Part shown: piece by piece, positions 17,452-27,199 of the stretch
How the letters are laid out: every line of letters begins with the position of its first letter
How positions within the stretch are numbered: the first letter of the stretch is position 1
NCBI GenBank assembly: GCA_017408405.1
Contig: JAFQUP010000087.1
Location: forward strand, 1-56,197
Length of the DNA stretch: 56,197 bases
Direction of reading: 5' to 3'
From: Thermoguttaceae bacterium
Lineage (GTDB): Bacteria > Planctomycetota > Planctomycetia > Pirellulales > Thermoguttaceae
Translations under genes and position numbers: made by a program
The notes under the pieces: model-generated
The model's input: the letters and a program-made list of their open reading frames with translations, nothing else
What the model was told of the DNA's origin: nothing
Database searches by the model: none

Positions 17452-19380
17452 TCAGTTTTTCTTCACCGCGTTCAACCAGCGAGAAAGCGCCATAAGCGGA
17501 AAATACTGATGATAGTAATGGTAACGCAAATAAAAGACGGCAGGAAAACCAGTCCCGGTAAATTCATTCTGAGTCCAGCTTCCATCTTCATTCTGATGAT
17601 CCGCCAGCCACTGAATCCCCGCGCGCACTTCCGGGCGATCGCTCATTCCAAAAGCAATGAGCGGCAAAAGAGCCCAAGCGGTCTGACTCGGCGTAACGGG
17701 ACCGGTCCCCCGCAGCGAAATATCTTCGTAAGATTCCGGCGACTCTCCCCATCCGCCGCAGGACTGCTGATGCGCCAAAAGCCAGTTAATTCCCGCGCGC
17801 ACCATTGGTTCATCTTTTGAGATTCCCACTGCCGCCATGCCGGCAAGTACTTCTCCCGTTCCGTAAATATAGTTCGTTCCCCAACGCCCAAACCAGCTTC
17901 CATCCGGTCTCTGCGTTTCGCGCAAATGCTGAATACTTCGATCCAGCGTCCGGTCTCCCTGCCCCACTTTGATTCCAAGGGTACCGAAACACTCCAAAAT
18001 TCTCGCGGTAAGGTCAGGAGTGCTCGGATCCGTCATCGCGTTATGATCCGCGAAAGGTACCTGCGTCAAAAATTCCTTATTGTTGTTCCTGTCGAAAGCT
18101 CCCCAGCCGCCGTCTGAATTCTGCATCGCTCTCAACCAGGCAAGAGCGGAATCAATGGCCTCGTCAACTCTCTGGTTTTTTCCCCGTTCAGGTACTAAAT
18201 TACGCAAAGCCATGATCGCCATCGCCGTATCATCGCAATCCGGATAAAAATCATTTTGATACTCAAAACACCACATTCCGGGTTTTGCCTTGACCGATCT
18301 GCTCCAATCTCCAGGAACATGAATCTGGTGTTCCAGTACCCAATTTAGTGCTTTTTCAGCTTTCGGATGATCCACGCGAATTCCTCCGGCAGCCAAAGCG
18401 CGAAGAGTGATGATCGTATCCCAAACAGGTGAAAGGCACGGTTCGCAGCGCGCCGTTCCTTCCTCCGGATCTTCAATAACCAGATTCATGAGCTGATTCC
18501 AGAAATACTTTGTCTTCTCATGATCATCGCTCAGTCCCATCGCTTTCATCGCGACCAATCCCCACATTATGGGCGGCTGAATAGCTCCCGGACCATCACT
18601 GTTTTGGCAATGCTCCCAAAGCCATTGCTCCGAGCGTTTCAGAGCCAGACGGCGAGTCGGTTTCCAAAACAGATTCTGATAGCATTTCAGAATTTTATCG
18701 GTCACGCGGAAAAAAGTATCCCAACTGAGAAGCCCGGGATTTTCCGGTTTTCCCGGTGCCCGAAGCGGTCCCCACTCTTCTGGTTTTTTAATAAACAGTT
18801 CGCGAATGCCTTTTTCTACCGGTATTTCACGGACAGGACGGAGGGCTGAGACGATGGAAAGAGGCACGACAATAGTTCGCGTCCAGGAACTGATTGAATA
18901 AAGATTGACCGGAAACCATTTGGGAAGAAGAATCATCTCCGGAGGAACCGCCGGACAGATTGAGTATGGAATCTGGCCAAGTATCGCGAGATAAAAACGG
19001 GTGAAACTATTGACTTTATCCGCCCCGCCCATTCGCATGATGCACTGCCTCGCGCGCTGCATATAGTCAGCCGAAAGCGGATGCCCCGTAAGTTTCAGCG
19101 CGAAATAGGCTTTCACCGTGTTGGGAATCGTGCTTTTCCCTCCCGTAAACATCGGCCAGCCGCCATCTTCCGCCTGGGTTTTGAGAAGCTGCCGCGCCAA
19201 CGCCTTCGCCAACGGAGTATCTTCTTTACCCAGGAAAGCCAAAATTATCACCAATTCCCCCTGAAGCAGCGCGTCCCCTTCAAGTTCCGCGCGCCAATGA
19301 CCGTCTTCATTCTGCTGCGAAAAAAACCACTCCTGAGAGCGCTGAACTTTTTCCTTAATTTTGCTTTGAAGTACGTCCAT
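17452..19380 (-). CDS. shc: Squalene-hopene cyclase
   Basis: A 642-residue member of the family, at usual length. The catalytic DXDD motif is DCDD at residues 381-384. Several QW repeats are visible (QNEDGHW, QAEDGGW, QNSDGGWGAF, QRPDGSWFGRW, QQSCGGWGES, QNEDGSW), and GTGFPAVFYLRYHYY is the conserved C-terminal block. The enzyme folds squalene into hopene at the inner face of the membrane, the first step to hopanoid lipids. ATG 19380 is chosen because GAGG lies six bases ahead; ATG 19383 and 19392 are also in frame. The hpn genes that often accompany shc are absent here; paaK lies 330 bases downstream on the same strand. Confidence 0.96.
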   Translation of the reverse strand: MDVLQSKIKEKVQRSQEWFFSQQNEDGHWRAELEGDALLQGELVIILAFLGKEDTPLAKALARQLLKTQAEDGGWPMFTGGKSTIPNTVKAYFALKLTGHPLSADYMQRARQCIMRMGGADKVNSFTRFYLAILGQIPYSICPAVPPEMILLPKWFPVNLYSISSWTRTIVVPLSIVSALRPVREIPVEKGIRELFIKKPEEWGPLRAPGKPENPGLLSWDTFFRVTDKILKCYQNLFWKPTRRLALKRSEQWLWEHCQNSDGPGAIQPPIMWGLVAMKAMGLSDDHEKTKYFWNQLMNLVIEDPEEGTARCEPCLSPVWDTIITLRALAAGGIRVDHPKAEKALNWVLEHQIHVPGDWSRSVKAKPGMWCFEYQNDFYPDCDDTAMAIMALRNLVPERGKNQRVDEAIDSALAWLRAMQNSDGGWGAFDRNNNKEFLTQVPFADHNAMTDPSTPDLTARILECFGTLGIKVGQGDRTLDRSIQHLRETQRPDGSWFGRWGTNYIYGTGEVLAGMAAVGISKDEPMVRAGINWLLAHQQSCGGWGESPESYEDISLRGTGPVTPSQTAWALLPLIAFGMSDRPEVRAGIQWLADHQNEDGSWTQNEFTGTGFPAVFYLRYHYYHQYFPLMALSRWLNAVKKN

Positions 19381-19763
19381 CATTAACCTCATGAAATGGA
19401 AACAGGGGAATCAGGATTGAATTTATGAAAAATCGGAAATTTTATGAAAATCAAAAGAATCATGGTCTGCGGCAAAAACAAAAGGACGAACCTCTTTTCA
19501 AACGGAAAAACAAAATCTCTCGAAACGCGAAAACCATGAATTTCAGGAAAAATTTCCAGTAAAAATTTAATTTTACCTGAAATTTCAAAAGAATCAAGCA
19601 GGGGGTCTGATTCATCAAAAATCTCCGATGAGAATCAGGGGATCAACAAAATTTGGCGAACAGAATCCGTGCCTTATCCCTCCTGAAATCTGAACAGAAT
19701 CAAACGAATCCGGACTACTTAAAAATCATTTAACGAAAGAAATTTTCCCCAAAATCTTCTTTT

Positions 19764-19812
19764 GAAAAAAATCAGCAATCGGAACCGGATAATTCCGATC
19801 GGTGATTGCTGA
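19764..19812 (-). terminator. Rho-independent terminator of eda
   Basis: TCAGCAATC...GATTGCTGA with an inner GGAA/TTCC stem; on the minus strand a T run follows. It starts 17 bases after the eda stop. The rest of the 19381-19828 gap, upstream of shc, holds no recognisable gene or clear promoter. Confidence 0.88.
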
Positions 19813-19828
19813 AAAACTTTTCTTTACC

Positions 19829-20491
19829 TTACTTTCCGCGAATCGCGTCAATTTTCTCTCGAGTAGCCTGGGCATTGGCTCGAATCCCATCCCAATCCTG
19901 CTTTTGGATCATGTCGCGTTTCGCAATCCACGAACCTCCAAGTGCCAAAAGAAGAGGACTCTCAACGTATGGAGCAATGTTTTCCAATGCCAAACCGCCC
20001 AGCGGAAGATACTTCAAACCCAGATGGGCATAAGGCGCGGCAATACTCTTAAGATACTTCATTCCGCCGCACGGCTCCGCGGGAAAAAGTTTCAGTTCGC
20101 GGCAGCCAAGAGCAACCGCTTTCTCAATCTCGCTGGGCGTCATGATCCCCGGAGCAAAGGGAAGTCCAACCTTCTGTGCCGCCAAAACGACGTTTTCATT
20201 CAGCCCGGGAGCGACTCCAAAAGCGGCTTTCGCTTCCGCAACCTGCTGAACCTGTTCCGGAGTGAGAATCGTACCGACGCCCGCCATCATTTCGGGAAGT
20301 TCACGTTTAATATTCGCCAATGCCTCGAGAGCCGCCGGAGTACGAAGTGTCAGTTCAATCGCGCTGATGCCACCGTCCAAAAGTGCTTTGGCGGTAGGAA
20401 CCGCGTTCCGTGCTTCATCAATCACGAGCACGGCAACGGCTCCGCAAGCATGAATCTTTTGGAGAGCTTCTTCTGAAAACTGAGATCGCAT
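19829..20491 (-). CDS. eda: 2-dehydro-3-deoxyphosphogluconate (KDPG/KHG) aldolase
   Basis: A 220-residue class I aldolase. The catalytic Glu is in AIELTLRTP (residue 46) and the Schiff-base Lys is in ELKLFPAE (residue 134); GVGTILTPEQ and PFAPGIMTPSE are typical of the family. It splits 2-keto-3-deoxy-6-phosphogluconate into pyruvate and glyceraldehyde-3-phosphate, or 4-hydroxy-2-oxoglutarate into pyruvate and glyoxylate, in the cytoplasm. ATG 20491 has AAAGGA six bases ahead and is preferred to 20506. No other Entner-Doudoroff or uronate gene is adjacent, so its pathway partner is elsewhere. Confidence 0.94.
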   Translation of the reverse strand: MRSQFSEEALQKIHACGAVAVLVIDEARNAVPTAKALLDGGISAIELTLRTPAALEALANIKRELPEMMAGVGTILTPEQVQQVAEAKAAFGVAPGLNENVVLAAQKVGLPFAPGIMTPSEIEKAVALGCRELKLFPAEPCGGMKYLKSIAAPYAHLGLKYLPLGGLALENIAPYVESPLLLALGGSWIAKRDMIQKQDWDGIRANAQATREKIDAIRGK

Positions 20492-20666
20492 AACATTTCC
20501 TTTCATGAATAAACTTTTCGTGAATCGAATTTGAAATCAGAATTTCAATTTTACCATATTTTCTAAAAGATGGAACGGTCTGGAAAGAAAAATTTCCCAA
20601 ATGACACAAGAAAGATAAAAAAAAATGAAAAAATTAACAATCAGAAAAAACTTTTCTTTTCGGCTC

Positions 20667-20695
20667 TTGCTTTTTGGATGAATTTCGACTATAAT
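20667..20695 (+). promoter_or_regulatory. Promoter of the HIT-family gene
   Basis: TTGCTT (20667-20672), a 17-base spacer and a perfect TATAAT (20690-20695), followed by a leader of about 50 bases and a GAGG ribosome site before ATG 20751. Confidence 0.75.
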
Positions 20696-20750
20696 TTGTC
20701 AAAATAATATTTTTTTAGTTTCGTCAAAATTCTTGTTTTGAGGATTTCTC

Positions 20751-21086
20751 ATGACTATTTTCAAAAAAATTATTGACCGCGAAATTCCGGCGGATATTGT
20801 CTTTGAAGACGATCAGTGTCTTGCCTTTCGCGACATTTCCCCTCAGGCTCCCACCCACATTTTGGTGATTCCCAAAAAGGAGATCTCCGCCGTGGACGCC
20901 CTCTCTGAAGAAGACGAGGCACTCGTTGGACACATTTTCCTCGTTATCCGGAAAATAGCCAAAGACGAGGGACTCTCGAACGGTTTCCGTGTCGTCACAA
21001 ATAACGGTTTACTTGCCGGACAAACGGTCCCGCATCTTCATTTTCACCTGCTCGGCGGTCGTCCGTTAAATTGGCCGCCGGGGTGA
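20751..21086 (+). CDS. hinT: HIT-family nucleotide hydrolase (HinT-like)
   Basis: A 111-residue HIT protein of normal length. The histidine triad is [11 protein letters not shown] (His95, His97, His99), and the N-terminal segment ([18 protein letters not shown]) and [11 protein letters not shown] are typical of the HinT/PKCI branch. Such proteins hydrolyse purine nucleoside phosphoramidates and related AMP conjugates in the cytoplasm. It stands alone behind its own promoter, converges on the aldo/keto reductase gene, and is followed by a hairpin at 21123. Confidence 0.95.
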   Translation: MTIFKKIIDREIPADIVFEDDQCLAFRDISPQAPTHILVIPKKEISAVDALSEEDEALVGHIFLVIRKIAKDEGLSNGFRVVTNNGLLAGQTVPHLHFHLLGGRPLNWPPG

Positions 21087-21122
21087 TCCGACAAAATGCC
21101 AGCCATAAAATTCAATTCAGCC

Positions 21123-21159
21123 GAGAGCGGAAACGGTACTAAAAAACTGTTCCGCTCTC
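21123..21159. terminator. Hairpin between convergent genes
   Basis: GAGAGCGGAA and TTCCGCTCTC form a perfect ten-base stem with a 17-base loop. The T run is poor on both strands, so it may act as a weak terminator or RNA-stabilising hairpin for hinT. Short direct repeats of the type CAAAAATTCT lie downstream near 21235-21262. Confidence 0.6.
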
Positions 21160-21249
21160 GCCGTAAACTTCCTTTCTCAACAGCGTTTACCGCCTCTTCC
21201 CAAAACGCCGTTTTTCCGATTCCGCCCTTGCCAAAATTCTCAAAAATTC

Positions 21250-22266
21250 TCAAAAATCCTCAAATATCTTTTCAATTTTGAAAATACTCTCCTCCGACAA
21301 AACAGTGTCACCAGCTTTGACATTCTCCAAAACCTGCTCCTGATTTCGCGCTCCGCAAAGCACGTGAGTTTTCTCATATTTACTGAACGTCCAAGCCAAA
21401 ATCAGCTGGGCGATACTCAAACCATACTCCTCAGCTAAAGGCAAAAGACGGCGCAGCTTTTCATTCACCCGGGCACGATTCTCCGGAGAAAATCTCTCTT
21501 CGTAATTTCTCCGATCCCCCGGATTAAATTTTCTTTCAGGTGACATTTTACCGGTCAAAAGCCCCCGGCACATTGGAGAATACGGAAGAAGAGACATATT
21601 TTTTCGCCTCGCGTATTCCAATAGACCATTCGTCTCTATTTTTCTGTCCAGAAGTGAAAAACGTTCCTGAATGACATCGACTTCTCCCTTCTGAAAATAT
21701 TGGTCCAAATCATCACTTTGAACATTTGAAACCCCTATCGCGCGAATTTTTCCTTCCGCCTTTAACTCAAGCAGCGTTCCCATCGTTTCCTCAATTTTGG
21801 AGGTTGAATCCTGCCAGTGAGTCTGAAGCAGATCAATATAGTCCGTTTGAAGGCGTTGGAGACTCATTTCTACCTCTTTCCGAATACTTTCCGGACGCAG
21901 ATAACGATAAACTCGCCAGTCCGATTCCTCACCCGTGCCGTACCCCTCATCAGTGGAATAAAAATGAAAATCACCTTTTCCTGACGGCCAATCTTTTTTA
22001 TCCCAGACAAGGCCGCATTTCGTAGCGATAAAAACCTGGTCACGCGATACTTCACGAACAGCCTTTCCAACGATTTCTTCTGATCGCCCAAAACCATAAA
22101 CCGGAGCCGTGTCGATAAAATTAATTCCATGGTCAAAGGCCGTCCAAATGGCTTCAAGTGCTTTTTTCTCGTCCGTACCGCCCCACATCCAACCGCCAGC
22201 AGCCCAACTGCCGAAAGCAAGAACCGAGGCTCTCATTTCCGTATTTCCAATTTTTCGATACCGCAT
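21250..22266 (-). CDS. Aldo/keto reductase
   Basis: A 338-residue TIM-barrel oxidoreductase. The catalytic tetrad is visible as Asp in FIDTAPVYG, the following Tyr, Lys in ATKCG and His in LQTHW; the C-terminal NADPH-binding segment is HVLCGARNQEQVLENV. It reduces aldehydes or ketones with NADPH in the cytoplasm; the substrate is unknown. ATG 22266 is chosen because AGGAAAAAT precedes it directly and the family usually starts with M.YR.LG. The first Met of the frame (22293) adds only a basic stretch. It diverges from the YhaM-like gene. Confidence 0.92.
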   Translation of the reverse strand: MRYRKIGNTEMRASVLAFGSWAAGGWMWGGTDEKKALEAIWTAFDHGINFIDTAPVYGFGRSEEIVGKAVREVSRDQVFIATKCGLVWDKKDWPSGKGDFHFYSTDEGYGTGEESDWRVYRYLRPESIRKEVEMSLQRLQTDYIDLLQTHWQDSTSKIEETMGTLLELKAEGKIRAIGVSNVQSDDLDQYFQKGEVDVIQERFSLLDRKIETNGLLEYARRKNMSLLPYSPMCRGLLTGKMSPERKFNPGDRRNYEERFSPENRARVNEKLRRLLPLAEEYGLSIAQLILAWTFSKYEKTHVLCGARNQEQVLENVKAGDTVLSEESIFKIEKIFEDF

Positions 22267-22391
22267 ATTTTTCCTTTTCCTGAAATTAAACAAAAAAAAT
22301 AAATCATTTCGATTTCATTTATTTTACGCTTTTTTCCAAAAAACACAAGAGACTTTCGTCGGAAAGTTTCCAGAAAATTCTCCATCCCCCC

Positions 22392-22420
22392 TTGGCAAAA
22401 ACCAAATTACTCTTTAAAAT
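22392..22420 (+). promoter_or_regulatory. Promoter of the YhaM-like gene
   Basis: TTGGCA (22392-22397), a 17-base spacer and TAAAAT (22415-22420). The -10 box lies inside a small palindrome, CTTTAAA (22412-22418) with TTTAAAG (22420-22426). CATCCCCCC stands directly before the -35 box, as at the promoter at 3385. The leader to ATG 22531 is about 100 bases. Confidence 0.65.
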
Positions 22421-22530
22421 TTAAAGTAACAGCGTTTTTCGACTAGAATCAGTCTCCCTAATCTCATGATTCGGAAAAATGTTTTTCAATTTCAGTCAGA
22501 CCTCAATCAGTAAACCGAAAAAATTAAAGA

Positions 22531-23496
22531 ATGCGAAAATACGTTAATGAATTAACTGAACAGGAAAATGTGAATGAAATTTTCCGAGCAAGTAATAAGC
22601 AGCTTCGTCCTAATCGAAACGGAGCGCTTTACCTTCAGGTAGACCTTTCCGACAAAACGGGAACGATCACGGCCCGACTCTGGAATGCCAACGAAAATAT
22701 CTATCACCTGTTCGAGAATGGTGACTACCTCCGAGTTGAAGGGAAAGCGCAGATTTTTCAGGGCGCGATGCAGTTAATTGCCAGGCGTTTTGAAAAAATT
22801 GACCCCTCTGGAATTGATGAGCTGGAATTCATTCAGACTACAGGAATCTGCCTTGAGCAACTTCTTAACTCTCTGCATTCGCTTCTGGACGGACTAAAAC
22901 GCCCCGCCCTGAAAGGCTTGGCTCAATGTTACCTTGAGGATTCTCTATTCATGGAACGCTTCACCCTCTTCCCGGCGGGCATCAAGCATCATCACGCGTA
23001 CCGCGGCGGTCTCCTGGAACACGTCGTTCACATGATGGAGCTTTCTCAAAAAATCGGCGAATCTTACGAATATCTCGATACGGAGCTGCTTCTTTTCGGC
23101 GCCTTTCTCCACGACACCGGAAAAACCGTTGAACTGGAATGCGAACCGGAATTCGCCTATTCTGACATTGGGCAACTTTTAGGACACATCAATCTCGGGA
23201 TTTCCATGCTGGAAGAAAAAATCCGACAATACGAAAATCAAACCGGTGAAACGTTTCCAAACGCTCTCGCCCTCCAACTGAAACATCTCATCGCCAGTCA
23301 CCACGGCGAGTATGAATACGGAAGTCCAAAACTGCCCATGACTCTTGAGGCAATGGCCCTTCACTGCATTGACCTCATGGACTCCAAACTTGCCGCTTTC
23401 CATCAACTGCTTGAAGAAGATCTGAATTCTTCAAGTCCATGGACGACCTTCCACGCTTCACTTCAAAGAAAACTTTTTAAAGGCTTGCCGGAATAA
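22531..23496 (+). CDS. YhaM-like 3'-5' exoribonuclease (OB fold plus HD domain)
   Basis: A 321-residue protein with an N-terminal OB-fold (LYLQVDLSDKTGTITARLWN, YLRVEGKAQIFQGAMQLIARR) and a C-terminal HD domain. The HD domain has metal-binding His in HHHAYRGGLLEHVVHM, the HD pair in FLHDTGKTVE, and further His in GHINLG and IASHHGEYEYG. This domain order is that of YhaM, which trims RNA or DNA 3' ends with a metal cofactor. It is probably cytoplasmic. It starts behind its own promoter, with only a weak ribosome site (TAAAGA), and ends at a bidirectional terminator facing the Tad platform gene. Confidence 0.87.
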   Translation: MRKYVNELTEQENVNEIFRASNKQLRPNRNGALYLQVDLSDKTGTITARLWNANENIYHLFENGDYLRVEGKAQIFQGAMQLIARRFEKIDPSGIDELEFIQTTGICLEQLLNSLHSLLDGLKRPALKGLAQCYLEDSLFMERFTLFPAGIKHHHAYRGGLLEHVVHMMELSQKIGESYEYLDTELLLFGAFLHDTGKTVELECEPEFAYSDIGQLLGHINLGISMLEEKIRQYENQTGETFPNALALQLKHLIASHHGEYEYGSPKLPMTLEAMALHCIDLMDSKLAAFHQLLEEDLNSSSPWTTFHASLQRKLFKGLPE

Positions 23497-23529
23497 AATT
23501 TCAGATTTTCAAAAGCCACACCGTAAAAA

Positions 23530-23566
23530 AACGCGGCACATCTCTTGACGCCGCGTTTTGCTTTTA
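23530..23566. terminator. Bidirectional rho-independent terminator
   Basis: AACGCGGC and GCCGCGTT form the stem, with T-rich sequence on the plus side and a run of seven A (T on the minus strand) on the other. It serves the convergent YhaM-like and tadC genes. Confidence 0.85.
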
Positions 23567-23594
23567 GGAAATCCTTGAAAATACTATCGGAAAC

Positions 23595-24656
23595 TCATTC
23601 TCCACCGCCTCCAGCACCTATGGAACCTCCTGCACCTGCGGCATCTGCCGTTCCCAAATCTACGCCGACCACAGTATCCGCGTTAACCGAAATCATTTCC
23701 GCGTTTTCTGAAATCTGACGTCCTTCTTTGGAAACCATGAAATCATAAATCGTCATCAGCGACGGAGAAAGAAGCATAATCAACGCGGCCGGAGCAAAAC
23801 AGAACATAAGCGGAAAAACGAGTTTGGTCGGAGTTTTATTCGCCTGCGCCAAAGCGTAATGGCGACGCATTGCCCGAAGGTGATCCGCCTGTTCAATGAG
23901 CGTACTGTTTGTCTGGCTTCCAAGCCGAGAACTGCGCATAAGAAGGTAACTGAATTGACGCATTTCCGGAATATTAACACGCTGAATCAGATCCATGCAC
24001 GCCTGTTCAAGAGAACCAAGCTCAATCTGCCTTCGAAGAATACGAAGTTCCTGCATCAATTCCGGATACTCGCTCATCTGATCCGCGATATGCTCAAGAC
24101 TTTCATTCATCGTCATCCCGCCGCTGGCGCACATTCCGAACATATCCATCGTGTCCGCGATTCCCGAACGAATTTTTTCAATACGCTTTTTTCGCACTCC
24201 GTAAACATAAAGTCGCGGAATAACTGAAAGCGCGGCACCGACGAAAATCCCAACCCCCGCGTACTGAAGCATGAATTCAGGAAAAAGGACACCAAAATAA
24301 AGTCCAGTGAAAAGCGGTAAAAGAAAAAGGACCAGTCGCATGGCGTAAATCGAGTTACGCGCGCTGAAACTATAGAAACCGGCCTGACGAAGTAAAAGAC
24401 GGAAATCCTGATTTTCCTTTTCGCTTTCAGGAAGAACATTGGCCAGGCCTGGGGTCAAACGCCCAAAAATACCGTTTTCCTCCACAAAACGTTCATCTTC
24501 ATCATCATTGGTCGTACGTCGGGTCAGGAAATAAAAAATCACAAAAAAGACCAAAGCCGTACCAAGACCAACGGCAATCATCATGAAAAGAATTTCCTGG
24601 TCTGTTGCGGAAGGGCCGCTCTCCAACTGCGATAAAAGAAACGAAGCTGCGTTCAT
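23595..24656 (-). CDS. tadC: Tad pilus inner-membrane platform protein TadC
   Basis: A 353-residue membrane protein with a T2SSF domain. It has an N-terminal membrane helix (ILFMMIAVGLGTALVFFVIFY), two further hydrophobic segments near 105-150, the cytoplasmic T2SSF domain (GIADTMDMFGMCASGGMTMN, FSYLLMRSSRLGSQTNSTL), and a C-terminal hydrophobic pair (LVFPLMFCFAPAALIMLL). A Gly/Ala-rich tail (AAGAGGSIGAGGGGE) is unusual. TadB and TadC form the platform that the TadA ATPase drives. It is the third gene after tadA and tadB on the minus strand, with an AGGAAAA ribosome site. Confidence 0.9.
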   Translation of the reverse strand: MNAASFLLSQLESGPSATDQEILFMMIAVGLGTALVFFVIFYFLTRRTTNDDEDERFVEENGIFGRLTPGLANVLPESEKENQDFRLLLRQAGFYSFSARNSIYAMRLVLFLLPLFTGLYFGVLFPEFMLQYAGVGIFVGAALSVIPRLYVYGVRKKRIEKIRSGIADTMDMFGMCASGGMTMNESLEHIADQMSEYPELMQELRILRRQIELGSLEQACMDLIQRVNIPEMRQFSYLLMRSSRLGSQTNSTLIEQADHLRAMRRHYALAQANKTPTKLVFPLMFCFAPAALIMLLSPSLMTIYDFMVSKEGRQISENAEMISVNADTVVGVDLGTADAAGAGGSIGAGGGGE

Positions 24657-24770
24657 TTTATTTTCCTGATGTTTAATGGACAGTGAAAGTTCAAATTCAC
24701 AAAACGTTGAATTTCAATTCGCGAAAGGGCAAAAACGGACTCTCCCTTTCGCGTAATCAATCGAGATTTA

Positions 24771-25739
24771 TCAATAACGAACACGCATAATTCGCCATGC
24801 CCAAAATCCGCCAATGACAAAAAGCGTCGCGGAAATACCGACAAGCAGCGGCCCGTAGGGGTTCAAAATAAATTTGTACAGATAGGACGCGTCAAATCCG
24901 CAAAGGATCATGAGTGCCAATGCTGTGACAATAACCAACCCGATGATTGACATTCGGCTTCCGGCAGTAATAGCCGTCAAATGTCCGTTAAATTCCGAAC
25001 GGTCTCGCGCGGATCGGGCCAGACGCTCCGCCAGAAACGCCAGATTACCGCCTGTAGTACGATGAACCAGAACCGCGGTGGAAAAAATACGAAATTCTGT
25101 AATTGGGATCCGGCGTGCCATGCGGCTCATTACCATCGTCGGTGCCTGGCCCATTTCAAGCTGGCGATTAGCGTGAACAAATTCCGTTTTTAAAGGATCC
25201 TCAATCTGATCTGCCGTCATTTTGACAGCTTCCTCAATCGTCATTCCGCCTCGAATCGCGTCACCAACGGATTCAAGCGTTTCCGGCAAATGCTTTCTCA
25301 TGCGGCTAATGCGCCAGGTACGGCGAATCGACCAAAAAATCAATGGAAAGATCATGCAGATCAAACCAGTACCGGCTGAAAGCTCGATATTATCCGTAAT
25401 AATGAAAACGATTCCAGTCGATAAAATCAAAACTCCCAAAATAATCAAAGCCGCGACAAACGGTGAAAGATTGGAGCCGCTTTCTTCCAAAAGAGCCGAA
25501 AACCAGCGATCAAAGCCGTTTCTGCGATCCTGGACCGTCAATTTGGTAACGGTTTCCAGTTCTGCCTGCTCGATTGCCATTTTTCGGAGTTCTTCCTCTG
25601 ACGGCTTTCGGCGCAATCCGTTCCAGATTAACCACAAACCGAAAAAGAGGAAGAGAATAGCCCCAAAAACCATCAAAGCGACTGCCCATGGCGGCATGCT
25701 CTGGAAAATGGCATTAATGGCTTGAAGGTAACGATTCAT
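24771..25739 (-). CDS. tadB: Tad pilus inner-membrane platform protein TadB
   Basis: A 322-residue membrane protein with the T2SSF domain in the middle (LPETLESVGDAIRGGMTIEE, FRIFSTAVLVHRTTGGNLA) and hydrophobic segments near 18-40, 92-140 and 260-320. It starts 17 bases after the tadA stop with a GAGGAG ribosome site six bases before ATG 25739, so it is translated from the same message. The in-frame TTG 25745 is less likely. TadB works with TadC as the membrane base of the Flp pilus machine. Confidence 0.9.
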   Translation of the reverse strand: MNRYLQAINAIFQSMPPWAVALMVFGAILFLFFGLWLIWNGLRRKPSEEELRKMAIEQAELETVTKLTVQDRRNGFDRWFSALLEESGSNLSPFVAALIILGVLILSTGIVFIITDNIELSAGTGLICMIFPLIFWSIRRTWRISRMRKHLPETLESVGDAIRGGMTIEEAVKMTADQIEDPLKTEFVHANRQLEMGQAPTMVMSRMARRIPITEFRIFSTAVLVHRTTGGNLAFLAERLARSARDRSEFNGHLTAITAGSRMSIIGLVIVTALALMILCGFDASYLYKFILNPYGPLLVGISATLFVIGGFWAWRIMRVRY

Positions 25740-25756
25740 AGTCAACTCCTCACAGT

Positions 25757-27199
25757 TTAAAATTCACGTGCTTCAAATAAACCGGCAGGCAGACTGATTC
25801 CCTGCTCCTCAAGTCTGCTGAGGAACTTCGGCCTATTGCCCGTTGCGGAGAACTTTCCTACCGCGCGTCCAGAAAGATCGGCTCCATGCTGCGTAAAACG
25901 AAACAGTTCGTTAATCTGGTACTGCTCGCCCTCGAAACCGGTAATTTCCGAAACATTCATGATTCTGCGCACACCACCGCGAAGTCGGGCCAACTGAACG
26001 ACCAGCGTAATCGCGGAACTGACGTAACGCCGAATCACTGAAACCGGAATGTCAAGGCCAGTCATGCTCACCATCACCTCAAGACGTGAAAGAGAATCCA
26101 GGATGCCATTAGCATGGATCGTAGTGAGTGAACCTTCATGACCGGTATTCATTGCCTGAAGCATATCCAGTGCTTCAGGACCGCGCACTTCACCCAAAAT
26201 AATACGGTCAGGACGCATTCTCAGGGAGTTGCGGACCAAATCGCGAAGCGTAACGGCTCCTTGTCCCTCACTATTCGGATTTCGTGATTCGAGCGAGACA
26301 ACGTGCTCCCTCTGGAGTTTCAGCTCGGCAGAGTCCTCAACGGTCACGAGACGTTCACCGGATGGAATGAATTTGGAAATACCGTTTAAAAGTGTCGTTT
26401 TTCCAGAACCGGTTCCGCCGCTGATCATAATATTGATTTTCCCCTGGACAGCGGCCTTAAGAAGCTGAACTATCGGCTGTGGGGCTGAACCAAACGCGAT
26501 CAGATCTTCAATCGCCAGGGGAGTATTTCCAAAACGGCGAATGGAAAGAATGGGACCATTAATAGCCAATGGCTTAATGATGGCATTCACTCGGCTGCCA
26601 TCCGCGAGTCGGGCATCCACCATCGGCGTCTGTTCATCAACTCGACGGCCAACTTTCGCCACGATTCGCTGAATAATCTGCATCAGGTGATTCACGTCGG
26701 CAAATTTGACCGGAGTCGCGTGAAGAACACCTTTTTTCTCGATATAGACTTCTTCTGGACCATTCACCAGAATATCCGTAATTTCCGGATCGGCCATAAA
26801 TCCTTCCAGCGGGCCAAGACCAAATGATTCCGCGACCAGTTCATTGACCAAACGATCCGAGTCAATATCCTGAAAATCATTCTTCCGCGCCAGGAGTACT
26901 TTGTGAGCAATACGCTGAATGTGGGCAATAAGCCGTTCATCATTCATCTCGCCTACCCGGCTCAGATCCATCGCATTGAGAATCTCACGATGAATGGAGG
27001 TTTTCGCTTTCTGAAACGCGATCTCGCGCCGGGAAATTTCCTCGTTCACAGTTTCCACGTCTGAATTCAGGAAATTCAAACAGGCACTCGACGGTTCATA
27101 AACGTCGGCGACCGGCTGGGTTCCTTTAAAACGACCTTCCGTAACCAAAGTCGACTGATCAATTGGCTTGGATGACTGGTTTTGATTATCGTTGCTCAT
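25757..27199 (-). CDS. tadA: Tad pilus assembly ATPase TadA/CpaF
   Basis: A 480-residue secretion ATPase. Walker A is GGTGSGKT at residues 261-268; [12 protein letters not shown] is the Asp/Glu box, [14 protein letters not shown] holds Walker B, and [12 protein letters not shown] is the His box. The N-terminal part contains the CpaF helical region ([15 protein letters not shown]). TadA hydrolyses ATP in the cytoplasm to assemble Flp pili. An AAAGG ribosome site precedes ATG 27199. It leads the tadA-tadB-tadC run; upstream is the small TadG-like gene on the same strand, separated by about 220 bases. Confidence 0.95.
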   Translation of the reverse strand: MSNDNQNQSSKPIDQSTLVTEGRFKGTQPVADVYEPSSACLNFLNSDVETVNEEISRREIAFQKAKTSIHREILNAMDLSRVGEMNDERLIAHIQRIAHKVLLARKNDFQDIDSDRLVNELVAESFGLGPLEGFMADPEITDILVNGPEEVYIEKKGVLHATPVKFADVNHLMQIIQRIVAKVGRRVDEQTPMVDARLADGSRVNAIIKPLAINGPILSIRRFGNTPLAIEDLIAFGSAPQPIVQLLKAAVQGKINIMISGGTGSGKTTLLNGISKFIPSGERLVTVEDSAELKLQREHVVSLESRNPNSEGQGAVTLRDLVRNSLRMRPDRIILGEVRGPEALDMLQAMNTGHEGSLTTIHANGILDSLSRLEVMVSMTGLDIPVSVIRRYVSSAITLVVQLARLRGGVRRIMNVSEITGFEGEQYQINELFRFTQHGADLSGRAVGKFSATGNRPKFLSRLEEQGISLPAGLFEAREF

